NCBI GenBank assembly: GCA_947503895.1
Contig: CANNFT010000001.1
Location: forward strand, 580,343-644,342
From: an uncultured Saccharospirillaceae bacterium
GTDB lineage: Bacteria; Pseudomonadota; Gammaproteobacteria; Pseudomonadales; Oceanobacteraceae
Length of the DNA: 64,000 nt
Direction of reading: 5' to 3'
The notes under the pieces are model-generated. The model did no database searches. It worked only from the letters and a program-made list of their open reading frames with translations, and was not told the origin of the DNA. A program made the translations under genes and the position numbers. This document shows positions 1 through 7,700 of the stretch, piece by piece; the stretch's first letter is position 1, and the number at the start of each line of letters is the position of its first letter.

Positions 1-221
1 TATCCCAGATCGAATTTGGTCTCAGCTGTCTTGCTCGCTTTTTTGACCTCAGTATCACATTTTGCTTTGTCACCACCGCAGACGTCACAAGCCTTTTCCA
101 TTCCAATAGCGCTCATGCCACCACAAGAGCCTGCAATGGGTTTACGCCCCATTAGGACGCCTACAGCCATCAATGTCACCATTAACAACATAAACAAAAA
201 TACTGCTATGAGTGTTTCCAT
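1..221 (-). CDS. nqrM: Na+-NQR maturation protein NqrM (partial)
   Basis: The minus strand from the ATG at 221 reads METLIAVFLF, a single N-terminal membrane helix, then MGRKPIAGSCGGMSAIG and a cluster of cysteines (CDVCGG, KCD). This is the signature of NqrM (DUF539), a small inner-membrane protein needed to mature the sodium-translocating NADH:quinone oxidoreductase, probably by delivering iron to the NqrD/NqrE centre. The gene runs off the left edge, so only about 73 codons are visible, probably close to the whole protein. It follows apbE by 75 bp in the same direction, the usual nqr maturation pairing. The opposite-strand reading frame over this stretch is a shadow. Confidence 0.9.
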   Translation of the reverse strand, partial: METLIAVFLFMLLMVTLMAVGVLMGRKPIAGSCGGMSAIGMEKACDVCGGDKAKCDTEVKKASKTAETKFDLG

Positions 222-296
222 CTTAACAACCCTTTATATTTCAATTCTTTTTAGGATCTTGCTGCCATCTCAGCAAGATCTATTGAATGCTTTGGT

Positions 297-1340
297 TCAC
301 TTTTTGACACTAAACCACTGATTAAATGCCGACGACTGAAGTTCACGAAACACCTCCCCATCGCGAACAATAAAGTAAGCGGCAATACCCTTTGCTTCTG
401 CAAATTGCACTGCACGCTTCTCTCCCATTACTAGCATAGCAGTGGCGAGCGCATCGGCACGAGCGCTGGTTTTGTCTAAAACGGTGACTGAAGCCAGCTT
501 ATGCGTGATCGGGCGAGCAGTAAACGGATCGATGGTATGGCTAAAGCGCTGTCCATCAACCTCAAAATAGTTCCGATAATCGCCTGAAGTGGCCAGCGCC
601 CCTGTTTTCATTTCGAGGGCTTTCATACCCTGACGCTCAATGGTGTCAGGCGTTTCGATGGCAATCTTCCATGGAAGCCCTTCGGCTTTTTCGCCTGCTA
701 CTCTAATCTCACCGCCGATTTCCACTAGATAGTGCTCAATATTGTTAGCCTCTAGCAAGTCGGCGATCACATCTACGCCATAACCCTTAGCAATGGCGGA
801 CAAATCCAAATACCGATCAGCACGCTTGATAATCTGGCTTTCAAGAACCTGTACCGCATCTAGCCCGACGCGAGCCTTTGCCGCTTTTATGGCTTCATCT
901 GACGGTGCCTTAGTCTTCATCTCTTCGGGGCCAAACCCCCATAAGTTTACAATCGGCCCAACCGATATATCAAAATAGCCATTTGTAAAGTCATGCAGAT
1001 CTAAAGATTGTTGAATGATCGCCGCCAATGGTGGACTGACGCTTAGGGTGACGGGCGGAACGGTTTGATTTAAACGGCTTAGCTCAGAGTCGGCTTGATA
1101 CGTCGACATTTGCTGATTGACCAATTTTAAGGCTGCATCGACTTCATTTTTAAGCGTGCCGTTGGAGATATTTGGCTGGTGTACCCATGAGATATTATAA
1201 ACCGTACCCATGGTATAGCCTTGAATTCGGTCAATTTGAGGGCCGGACAAGGCGTTGTCGTCCGAGCATCCCGTTAGGAATACTATTGTTAGTGAGAATA
1301 ACATCAAGGAGATGATTCGACTTCTCCAAATACTCCGCAT
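297..1340 (-). CDS. apbE: FAD:protein FMN transferase ApbE
   Basis: A 347-residue lipoprotein. From the ATG at 1340 it has a hydrophobic signal ending in the lipobox LTGC (Cys about residue 25), so it should be anchored in a membrane facing the periplasm. ApbE motifs are present: GYTMGTVYNISW, a central LDLSAIAKGYGVD, and HTIDPFTARP near the C-terminus. The enzyme transfers FMN from FAD to threonines of NqrB, NqrC and related proteins. The start was chosen because AGGA lies 6 nt upstream and the signal peptide then begins normally. A longer frame to 1445 adds a second hydrophobic stretch and is less likely. nqrM follows. The structural nqrA-F genes are not upstream here, where an unrelated gene lies instead. 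Confidence 0.93.
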   Translation of the reverse strand: MRSIWRSRIISLMLFSLTIVFLTGCSDDNALSGPQIDRIQGYTMGTVYNISWVHQPNISNGTLKNEVDAALKLVNQQMSTYQADSELSRLNQTVPPVTLSVSPPLAAIIQQSLDLHDFTNGYFDISVGPIVNLWGFGPEEMKTKAPSDEAIKAAKARVGLDAVQVLESQIIKRADRYLDLSAIAKGYGVDVIADLLEANNIEHYLVEIGGEIRVAGEKAEGLPWKIAIETPDTIERQGMKALEMKTGALATSGDYRNYFEVDGQRFSHTIDPFTARPITHKLASVTVLDKTSARADALATAMLVMGEKRAVQFAEAKGIAAYFIVRDGEVFRELQSSAFNQWFSVKK

Positions 1341-1686
1341 CGTATGTCCTGCCACTCTAAAGACGGCGCACATTATAACCAAACATGAAAGCATCCACCA
1401 TGCACGCAACATTTTAATTCGTAAAAACAAACGGTTAGAAAACACTAGGAAGAAGAAGGCGTTGAACGCGGCTATGAATCACCTGCAAGTGAGACGGGCA
1501 GATTGCCTGCTCGCGACAAACGCAGATCATGGCCTATCGGAAAAAGCCTGAAGACTCGACAGGCTATGCGACTACAAGTCATACAACTACAAGCTATGTA
1601 ACTACAAGCTATGCAACTGCATGGCTATAAAACAACCAAACACTTCGTTATCACACTTGGTGTAGATTGAAGGCTTAAAAATAGGG
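1341..1686. other. Intergenic region with a tandem 15-bp repeat
   Basis: Between apbE and the DUF4062 gene, both on the minus strand. No convincing coding frame is present. It contains four tandem 15-bp units (1563-1622) and a short imperfect hairpin near 1494-1515. The apbE promoter should lie here, but no clear -35/-10 pair stands out. Confidence 0.5.
1563..1622. repeat. Four tandem 15-bp repeats
   Basis: Units read GCTATGCGACTACAA, GTCATACAACTACAA, GCTATGTAACTACAA and GCTATGCAACTGCAT. They are head-to-tail with no spacer and have two to five differences between neighbours. They lie about 220 bp upstream of apbE and 65 bp downstream of the DUF4062 gene. They could be a decayed minisatellite or a cluster of binding sites. 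No function is shown. Confidence 0.75.
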
Positions 1687-2604
1687 TTAATGGCGGGATA
1701 ATAGTTGGTTTAGCTTTGTTTCGCCTACTGGGGTCAGCTGCCAATAAATGCGAACACCACCCTGAAAGCCCGAAACGTTCTCGATCATACCAGCGCCTTT
1801 AAGGTAAGCCTTTAATCGCTGAAATTCGATGTCGTTGCATCGAACGTCTGCCACTGCGTGAGCGTCTGGAACCCCTTCCATAAATTCTGACTGAAAATAT
1901 TCTTCAACGTAATCCTCAATAACGGATTTCATTCGATCCTCAGTAACAGGCGATGTCATCATCGCTCCGACATTTAAAAAAGTGGTTTCCCAAGTAAGGT
2001 AAATTTTACGCGTGACTTCATGGCAGTTCCCATGAGCAAAGACTTTTCCGGTCATACGGATGGGGTAGGATTCTAGCTCCATAAGGTCATCGTGTAAGGG
2101 CGTTAATACCGGCGGTGCGCCGGTTCCATCACCTGTAATACCTAGCTGGGGCTTAAGGTGTTCTCGCAACACTTGGCGACCAATCAGCAGTAGGTCCTCT
2201 TGGCTACTCCAAAACTTGAAAACACCTGACATCATCAGTCTGTGCAGACTGCGAAGTCTAGGTACTTCCTCATCCGTCAGTTTGACTTCATTTTTGAGCA
2301 GGGCGATCACCGGCTTTAGCTTACTCTTTGCATAAACGGCCTCCCGGTGAATGTAACTTTCGCCGGTTTCAGCTTGTACGCCGTAGGTATCCCCTACCAG
2401 TAGGATATAGATGTCACACCGATCAATGATTTGTCGAACAGTCCCCCAATCATACTCACCTGCCGCAGGCGAGTATTGAGAAGTCACGGGTAAGCCGCCA
2501 AGTTGGGTGATAACGCGCGTTAACGTGAAAAGCGTGTCTGGTACGTCCGTAATGTCTGCACTAATAAAGACAGTTGTGCTATCCAAGGTGTTCATCCCTA
2601 CCAT
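1687..2604 (-). CDS. DUF4062 domain protein with C-terminal winged helix
   Basis: About 305 residues. The N-terminal 110 residues match the DUF4062 pattern: VFISADITDVPDTLF, then a Y-D-W-x(3)-R-x-I-I-D-R-C-D-I-Y-I-L-L-V-G-D-x-Y-G core, then SYIHREAVYA. The fold is usually likened to TIR or nucleoside deoxyribosyltransferase domains, and the activity is unknown. The last 80 residues (RLKAYLKGAGMIENV, YWQLTPVGETKLNQLL) look like a winged helix, which would suit a sensor or DNA-binding role. The ATG at 2604 has GCGGGA 5-6 nt upstream; ATGs at 2595 and 2640 are alternatives. It is an orphan gene, divergent from the next one. Related proteins occur in some signalling and defence settings, but nothing nearby proves that here. 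Confidence 0.7.
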   Translation of the reverse strand: MVGMNTLDSTTVFISADITDVPDTLFTLTRVITQLGGLPVTSQYSPAAGEYDWGTVRQIIDRCDIYILLVGDTYGVQAETGESYIHREAVYAKSKLKPVIALLKNEVKLTDEEVPRLRSLHRLMMSGVFKFWSSQEDLLLIGRQVLREHLKPQLGITGDGTGAPPVLTPLHDDLMELESYPIRMTGKVFAHGNCHEVTRKIYLTWETTFLNVGAMMTSPVTEDRMKSVIEDYVEEYFQSEFMEGVPDAHAVADVRCNDIEFQRLKAYLKGAGMIENVSGFQGGVRIYWQLTPVGETKLNQLLSRH

Positions 2605-2730
2605 CGATGTCCCGCCATTAAAGGGAAAAAAACCGATCAAATCAAGATGGCTCCCTCGAAAATGGCCTGATCAAGGCCCAGTTTGGCTGATGACAACTCA
2701 TTTTTTGTGCTACTATACGCGCCATTCTGG

Positions 2731-2745
2731 TCACCTCGAAGGTGA
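2731..2745 (+). promoter_or_regulatory. Small hairpin in 5' leader of the basic protein gene
   Basis: A perfect 6-bp stem (TCACCT/AGGTGA) with a 3-nt loop about 50 nt before the ATG at 2794, in the likely 5' untranslated region. A second stem, GGCCT/AGGCC, lies at 2665-2679. No known motif is recognised. Confidence 0.4.
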
Positions 2746-2793
2746 TCAACACCGATCGAAAGGTTGGGGATTAAGATAGCTTGAGGTAACGCC

Positions 2794-3126
2794 ATGTCAC
2801 GGCAAAAGAAATCTCGTTCATTGAAACGAGTGACCGGTGGAGTCAAAACCGGTACAAAAGAGAAAATGAAGCTGGTCAATAAAGCGCGTAAAGCTCAGAA
2901 AAAAGCAGACAACCCGCGTAAGATCAATCGCCAGCGCTCTGTTTACCAAAAACTGCTCGACGAAAAAGGTTTGGTGGAAACACAACACGTTCAAAAAACA
3001 GCACCCGCGACAACCATTGAGCCTGTAAGCACACCTAAGCAGGATACAGCCCCTAAAGCGCCCGAAAAAAAGAAAGATGATCTTTGGAGCCAATTAGAAC
3101 AACCAACTGGTAACGATATCTTTTAA
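2794..3126 (+). CDS. Small basic protein, possibly YihI-like
   Basis: A 110-residue, strongly basic and probably disordered protein. The N-terminus MSRQKKSRSLKR followed by Lys/Arg-rich sequence resembles the start of YihI, the activator of the ribosome-assembly GTPase Der. The rest is rich in Lys, Pro and Thr, and the acidic C-terminal half of classical YihI is absent, so the assignment is tentative. Its stop codon TAA is followed without a gap by the ATG of rlmG. It is therefore probably co-transcribed and translationally coupled with an rRNA methyltransferase, which fits a ribosome-related role. Confidence 0.6.
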   Translation: MSRQKKSRSLKRVTGGVKTGTKEKMKLVNKARKAQKKADNPRKINRQRSVYQKLLDEKGLVETQHVQKTAPATTIEPVSTPKQDTAPKAPEKKKDDLWSQLEQPTGNDIF

Positions 3127-4311
3127 ATGCTGACAGAAACAATGGAATTGGGTGCTGAGAAATTCAATCTCAGCCGCCCAGGGGCTTCACCCAAAATGCC
3201 GCTTAGAGCTTGGGATGCCGCGGATGAATACCTCATTGACTACACTCGCGAACAATTCAGTCATAAGAAAATCCTGATTGCCAATGACCAATTTGGCGCC
3301 CTGCTCGTACCGCTTGCCGAACAATGCGTTGGCTGGGTAACGGATTCATACTGTGCGCTTCAAGCCACAGCTCTCAACATGCAAAGCCATTACTCCGATC
3401 ACCTAAGCGCGAGCACCACGGTTCACCCACCTTTGGGCACGCCATTGAGTCATCAACGACTAAACGCCCTATCCCCACCACTAAACAGCCTCGACGACCT
3501 TCCCAATGCTGATGTCGTTGCCATGAAAATTCCGAAAACCATGGATTTTCTGGTTCATCAAATTGCACAGTTTAGACAAGCAAACATTACGACTGTCTTA
3601 TTAGCGGGCATGACCAAACATGTTCCTAGTACACTACTCGACACACTCAGTCGTTTTGGATCGGCGCAACGCTTGCCTTTCCGAAAAAAGGCCATGCTGA
3701 TTGAACTGCAACTCAATCACACACAAGAAATTCGACCCTCTACATACCCAAAAACCCATACCATTGCTGGTTCTAAAATAATCGGGCACGCCAACGTATT
3801 CGGCAGAGATAAATTGGATAAAGGCAGCGAACTCATGCTGCAAAGCTTTGATGGCATTCGTACGGAAGCCAATAGCATGATCGCCGATCTTTGCTGCGGA
3901 ACAGGAGTTCTGGGCATACAAGCAGCGAAACGTTTCCAACCAGCGGAGATTCACTTTTTTGATGAGTCCTACATGGCGGTTGCCAGCGCTCAAGACAGCT
4001 TCGAAGCAAATGAGCTTACAGGGAAAGGCTTTTTTCACTGGGACGATGCGATGCGTGGTCACAGTCAACCTAAGTTCGACCTAGTCCTTTGCAATCCGCC
4101 GTTTCACGAACAGCATACCGTTGGTGATCACATTGCATGGCGCCTTTTTCAAGACGCAAAACAGCATCTAAAGATTGGCGGCTCTCTTGTTATTGTTGGT
4201 AATCGCCATCTCGCTTACCACATTAAGCTCAAACGCCTATTTGGCAACTGCGAACAAATAAATGCTAATAAAAAGTTTGTAGTGCTCAAAAGCAAAAAAC
4301 AACATGATTGA
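3127..4311 (+). CDS. rlmG: 23S rRNA (guanine-N2) methyltransferase RlmG
   Basis: 394 residues, the usual length for RlmG, which methylates the exocyclic amine of G1835 of 23S rRNA using S-adenosylmethionine. There are two domains: an N-terminal degenerate methyltransferase-like domain, then a catalytic Rossmann domain with motif I IADLCCGTGVLGIQAA (about residue 252), the N2-guanine motif NPPF in LVLCNPPFHEQHTVGDHIAW, and the family tail VGNRHLAYHIKLKRLFGNC. The start directly abuts the preceding stop. The 3' end overlaps yigZ by 8 bp. The three genes appear to form one transcription unit. Confidence 0.93.
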   Translation: MLTETMELGAEKFNLSRPGASPKMPLRAWDAADEYLIDYTREQFSHKKILIANDQFGALLVPLAEQCVGWVTDSYCALQATALNMQSHYSDHLSASTTVHPPLGTPLSHQRLNALSPPLNSLDDLPNADVVAMKIPKTMDFLVHQIAQFRQANITTVLLAGMTKHVPSTLLDTLSRFGSAQRLPFRKKAMLIELQLNHTQEIRPSTYPKTHTIAGSKIIGHANVFGRDKLDKGSELMLQSFDGIRTEANSMIADLCCGTGVLGIQAAKRFQPAEIHFFDESYMAVASAQDSFEANELTGKGFFHWDDAMRGHSQPKFDLVLCNPPFHEQHTVGDHIAWRLFQDAKQHLKIGGSLVIVGNRHLAYHIKLKRLFGNCEQINANKKFVVLKSKKQHD

Positions 4312-4885
4312 ATATTCTATTCCAGTGCTGCCCTGCCGTGCAGAATTAGAAGTTAAAAAAAGTCGTTTTATCGCTATTGTTCAACATGTGTCACACCCTG
4401 ATCAAACGAAAGAAGCTCTACTTAAAGTTAAGGCTGAATTTCCTGATGCCGGGCATCATTGCTATGGTTTTGTAGCAGGCGCGCCATATGATACGCAGTG
4501 TTACGGATTTAGTGATGATGGTGAGCCTAGTGGTACGGCCGGAATGCCGATACTTAAGCGCTTGAGACACAGTGGTTTAGGCGAAATTCAGATTGTAGTG
4601 GTGCGCTATTTTGGCGGGACAAAACTCGGCACCGGTGGACTAGTGCGCGCTTATGGTGACACGACCAATATGGCACTTGCCCAGCTCGAAACCACCCTTC
4701 ATATACCGATGAAAGATTTCCGAGTTGAAATTCCTTTCTCAAGGGAAGCTGAAATAAGAAAGCGGATTATTCAATCAGGAGGCTCTATTGAGAACGCCCT
4801 TTACCAGTCGCAGGTTATTTTGACAGGGAAAATACCGGCGACCACAAAGACTGACTTGGCATCTGAATACCCAACCTCCAGTTGA
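4304..4885 (+). CDS. yigZ: YigZ/IMPACT family protein
   Basis: 193 residues, close to the family length of about 200. The N-terminal UPF0029/IMPACT domain shows the hallmark E-x-K-K-S-R-F-I-A start, HHCYGFVAG, GFSDDGEPSGTAG and VVRYFGGTKLGTGGLVRAYG. A C-terminal ferredoxin-like domain follows. Bacterial homologues have no settled enzymatic role; eukaryotic IMPACT affects translational control through GCN2. Overlap with rlmG implies coupled translation. No clear terminator lies between this gene and the convergent PilZ-like gene. Confidence 0.9.
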   Translation: MIEYSIPVLPCRAELEVKKSRFIAIVQHVSHPDQTKEALLKVKAEFPDAGHHCYGFVAGAPYDTQCYGFSDDGEPSGTAGMPILKRLRHSGLGEIQIVVVRYFGGTKLGTGGLVRAYGDTTNMALAQLETTLHIPMKDFRVEIPFSREAEIRKRIIQSGGSIENALYQSQVILTGKIPATTKTDLASEYPTSS

Positions 4886-5057
4886 GATAAGCATCAGCTT
4901 TGATCAAGGCAGCTCCCAATAGTGATTTAGCACGATAAATTGAGTAACAACCATGCTGCTTGCCAGCTTGAATGGTATTGATCTCCAATGCCGGCCAATC
5001 AGCGGTTCAGGTACATTCAAACAATCTCATGGCACCGATCAAAAAATCAGAGTCCAA

Positions 5058-5438
5058 TCAGACACTCTCAGTTTGTCGTTCTCGCAAATACCGAGCAATG
5101 TGTCGATACCCATCCTGCATCATATTTAAAAAAGACATGGATATCTCGTACTCTAACTGGGAGGCCCTGCGTATACTTTGGATTCTGGCGTCGGACTCCA
5201 GTGTGACCTGCTCACCTGAATTGAAATTGAGACGCACTTCTATGCGCATAGAGTCGTACTTAGCTTGCTGATCATCTCCCATCTGATGAAGGTTTCTTAG
5301 CTGCTCCTGCGAACAAGTCACCACGATTCCACGGGGGCTAATTTGGCCACCGCACAATTGCATCCCCGTTTCGTGATGAACCGGAAATACGCCAACATCT
5401 AAGTAACCTGTCATCGCAAACTTTGGCGAAGTCCTCAT
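5058..5438 (-). CDS. PilZ-like domain protein (tentative)
   Basis: About 126 residues from the ATG at 5438 (a TTG at 5456 is an alternative). The pattern is beta-rich: GMQLCGGQISPRGIVVTCS recalls the D/N-x-S-x-x-G element of PilZ domains, and EYEISMSFLNMMQDGYRHIARYL recalls their closing strand and helix (G-x-x-F...I-x-x-Y-L). The N-terminal R-x(3)-R used to bind cyclic di-GMP is not evident, so binding may be lost, or the resemblance may be only structural. It stands alone, convergent with yigZ. Function is unassigned. Confidence 0.5.
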   Translation of the reverse strand: MRTSPKFAMTGYLDVGVFPVHHETGMQLCGGQISPRGIVVTCSQEQLRNLHQMGDDQQAKYDSMRIEVRLNFNSGEQVTLESDARIQSIRRASQLEYEISMSFLNMMQDGYRHIARYLRERQTESV

Positions 5439-6603
5439 ATGACCAACACCGAACAAAAATCAACCATAAACAAGTAATAACTCACTGAGCGAAATTTTCA
5501 ATCAGTGATAACAAAAAATATCTGAATTGATACGGAGTTGGCACACATCTTAGCGAATTCAGCACTAATGGGGGCTGGGAAGTGAGTAGTTATCAGCTTT
5601 ATGGAAAAATAGGCAAACTATATGGCATATAAATAATGGGTTTTTATACCATAATACTATTAATTTCATTGGCAATACTGGAAAAACGGCCCAATTAGCA
5701 TTAGCCTCTTTGTGCCATTTATGCTTAACCGCACACTCCAGCTATGCTGAATTGCCAAACCATTCTTAGAAAGCCACACGCACCTGCGCATCTAACACCT
5801 CACTTTTTTGAAGGTGTTCGCTATATGAGGGTGCTGTGAATCAAAGGCAAAACTCCAGCGAGAAAGATATGTCCACGCTGAAAGTTACTTAAAAGGCTTA
5901 ACACCGTGTAGCCCTTTAAGTACATTTCTGCGATGTACCAGGAACGAAGGAGGTGAAGCCTACAATCATCCACCGGCAATCATTAATTGCACTAACCCAG
6001 AACTGACTGATTAGATTCAAATTGGCTATTTCAAGCTGAAATATACAAGTGCTCTGTCAGTTCCATGAGCCTATATAACATAAAGTTATACACCTGATTG
6101 TTTCATTCCAATGATGGAACACGCGGTACCGGTGAATTCGATTCGACTGGTGATCTATTATTTCTTCCTCGCTCAGCGCTCAACGGCATCGATTATTGAG
6201 CCCCCCTTTCAATATTATGAAATGCTGCGTGGTCCGTTAAAAATGACTTCTTACGACCGCTCGAATGATCAAGGAGGAATTAATCGTCCATCGTTAATAA
6301 ATCCATATCTTGCTCTTCTGTATCAACATCAAAATTGAACGCTAGACCCAGCGCAATGTTGTGGTTGAAAAATTAACCCCGACCTAACGACTGACGCTAC
6401 TCAACACAACAATTTAGCTCAATCCGTCAATTAACTTTCACCGATTTGGGCTGATGTAATCGATCCACATTCCACTTTCACACATATTGCAGCTACAAAT
6501 GGTTTTCGCAGAAAGATGCTCTTGTGATCAAGTTTTAAAATGGCATAGCTGATGCAACTTCTTATCTACCGCAACAAAATTTCAATTATTAAAGGTGTTA
6601 ACA
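5439..6603. other. Gene-poor stretch
   Basis: About 1.2 kb with no frame above 75 codons showing family features. The frame at 6111-6338 has no ribosome site and low-complexity composition. One possible minus-strand micro-ORF at 5666-5791 (41 codons) has GAGG 6 nt before its ATG; the Shine-Dalgarno lies inside an AACACCT/AGGTGTT hairpin at 5794-5818. No tRNA, CRISPR or insertion sequence was seen. Confidence 0.5.
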
Positions 6604-6771
6604 ATGAAGAATAAACACGGTCACCCCACTCCCATTCATGATTGCCCAATTCATGACTACGAAAAAGGTACGGATAGATTTAAATTTTTTAAGGCCCTTC
6701 GAAGGGATATAAAATTACTATTTGTGAACATTAAAAATATGCTTTCATTTAAAAATAAACATCACCCGTAA
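6604..6771 (+). CDS. Candidate 55-residue His-rich small protein
   Basis: The ATG at 6604 is preceded by AAAGGTG at a 6-nt spacing and opens a 55-codon frame ending TAA. The N-terminal part is rich in His and Pro (HGHPTPIHDCPIHDYEKG); the C-terminal half is basic and amphipathic (RFKFFKALRRDIKLLFVNIK). A strong hairpin with a 7-bp outer stem begins 4 nt after the stop, as expected for a short transcription unit. No family is recognised. A non-coding RNA with a fortuitous frame is the main alternative. Confidence 0.4.
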   Translation: MKNKHGHPTPIHDCPIHDYEKGTDRFKFFKALRRDIKLLFVNIKNMLSFKNKHHP

Positions 6772-6774
6772 ATA

Positions 6775-6815
6775 CAATGCCAAATGCTTGTTCTCAATAG
6801 ATGCAAGCGGCATTG
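6775..6815 (+). terminator. Hairpin after the small ORF
   Basis: CAATGCC pairs with GGCATTG (7 bp), and inside it GCTTG pairs with CAAGC, with a 4-nt bulge and a roughly 14-nt loop. AATTAACTTTT follows, a weak U-tract. It starts right after the stop at 6771 and probably ends that transcript. Confidence 0.5.
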
Positions 6816-7309
6816 AATTAACTTTTCGTCATATGCAGTGTGTGCGTATCACTGTTTTGCTGTTAAATTCAATACATTTGGATATGGCGATTTTTTAAAC
6901 AGCATCCCAGCTTATGACGCTTAGGCCCCTGACCCATATTATTCGGACTGACACGTGCGATCACGTTCTTTCGATGGTTAGCCTTACCATTTAACAGCTA
7001 ATCAAACTCTGAATTTGAGCGCTAAATGGGTGCTGCTACTCTGAATAAATCGAAGCAATCTAGGGGATGTATTTACCCTCGAGATAGATCTACGCTACCC
7101 TGTCATCGCTTGGCTTGCCGCCATGCAAATGCTCCCACAACCACAATGGTTATTCTTCATACAAAAGATGCTTTTTTTAAGGACATCGAAATCCTAAGAG
7201 CAGCCTTAATTAGCCACCATAATTAACTCGCTTTTCGGCTATGAATCGTGAACGCATTCAAACTGGCAAACATTGATTTTAACTATCTTTAATATTTGAA
7301 ATGTTCAAC
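6816..7309. other. Non-coding stretch upstream of zapB
   Basis: Nothing convincing is coded here. The frame at 7026-7226 lacks a ribosome site and family features. Short hairpins are present: ACGTG/CACGT (about 6954-6967) and ATGGT/ACCAT (about 6974-6990). Confidence 0.4.
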
Positions 7310-7338
7310 TTGCTTGAATGACCAGAGGACCTTATTAT
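7310..7338 (+). promoter_or_regulatory. Probable sigma-70 promoter of zapB
   Basis: TTGCTT (7310-7315) and TATTAT (7333-7338) are separated by exactly 17 bp and lie about 44 bp before the zapB ATG. Confidence 0.6.
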
Positions 7339-7381
7339 CCGCCGTTAGACTTTACGTACACATGAATATTTGAGACGAATC

Positions 7382-7618
7382 ATGGAATTACTCGATAAAT
7401 TAGAACAGAAGATCACCTTGGCACTTGAGACCATTGAGCTGCTAAACATGGAAAATGATGAATTAAAAGAAGAGGTAGCGAAACTGAAAGAAGAAAAAGC
7501 TTCTCTTAACGATCAAAAAGTAAACTGGGAAACGAAAGTTAATAAGCTACTAGGTCAATTTGAATCAGAAAACGCGCCTACTTCTGCCAACGTCCAACCT
7601 TTAGCAGCCAATCGCTAA
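7382..7618 (+). CDS. zapB: Cell division protein ZapB
   Basis: 78 residues forming one long coiled coil (MELLDKLEQKITLALETIEL, then ENDELKEEVAKLKEEKASL), the size and pattern of ZapB. ZapB is a cytoplasmic coiled-coil protein that joins ZapA at the Z ring and helps link the divisome to the chromosome terminus. The C-terminal dozen residues are non-helical and variable, as usual. The ATG at 7382 was chosen because the family begins at this point; a TTG at 7370 is in frame but adds only four residues. It is monocistronic, with a good promoter 44 bp upstream and a strong terminator 42 bp downstream. Confidence 0.85.
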   Translation: MELLDKLEQKITLALETIELLNMENDELKEEVAKLKEEKASLNDQKVNWETKVNKLLGQFESENAPTSANVQPLAANR

Positions 7619-7659
7619 CCTGCACACCCTCAATATCCAGTGATATCCCGTGCAAACTC

Positions 7660-7688
7660 AAAAAAGGCAGTCCCGCACTGCCTTTTTT
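7660..7688. terminator. Bidirectional rho-independent terminator
   Basis: AAAAAAGGCAGT pairs with ACTGCCTTTTTT around a CCCGC loop. It has a T-run on both strands, so it can end both zapB and the convergent nucleotidase gene. Confidence 0.9.
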
Positions 7689-7700
7689 GATTCCAACGTT

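Noticed and set aside
16..321. Plus-strand 101-codon frame at the left edge
   Set aside because: It lies antisense to nqrM, whose minus-strand translation has unmistakable family motifs.
6111..6338. 75-codon plus-strand frame in the gene desert
   Set aside because: No ribosome site, no recognisable domain, unusual composition; not conserved-looking.
7026..7226. 66-codon frame before zapB
   Set aside because: No ribosome site; it ends before the zapB promoter and has no family features.
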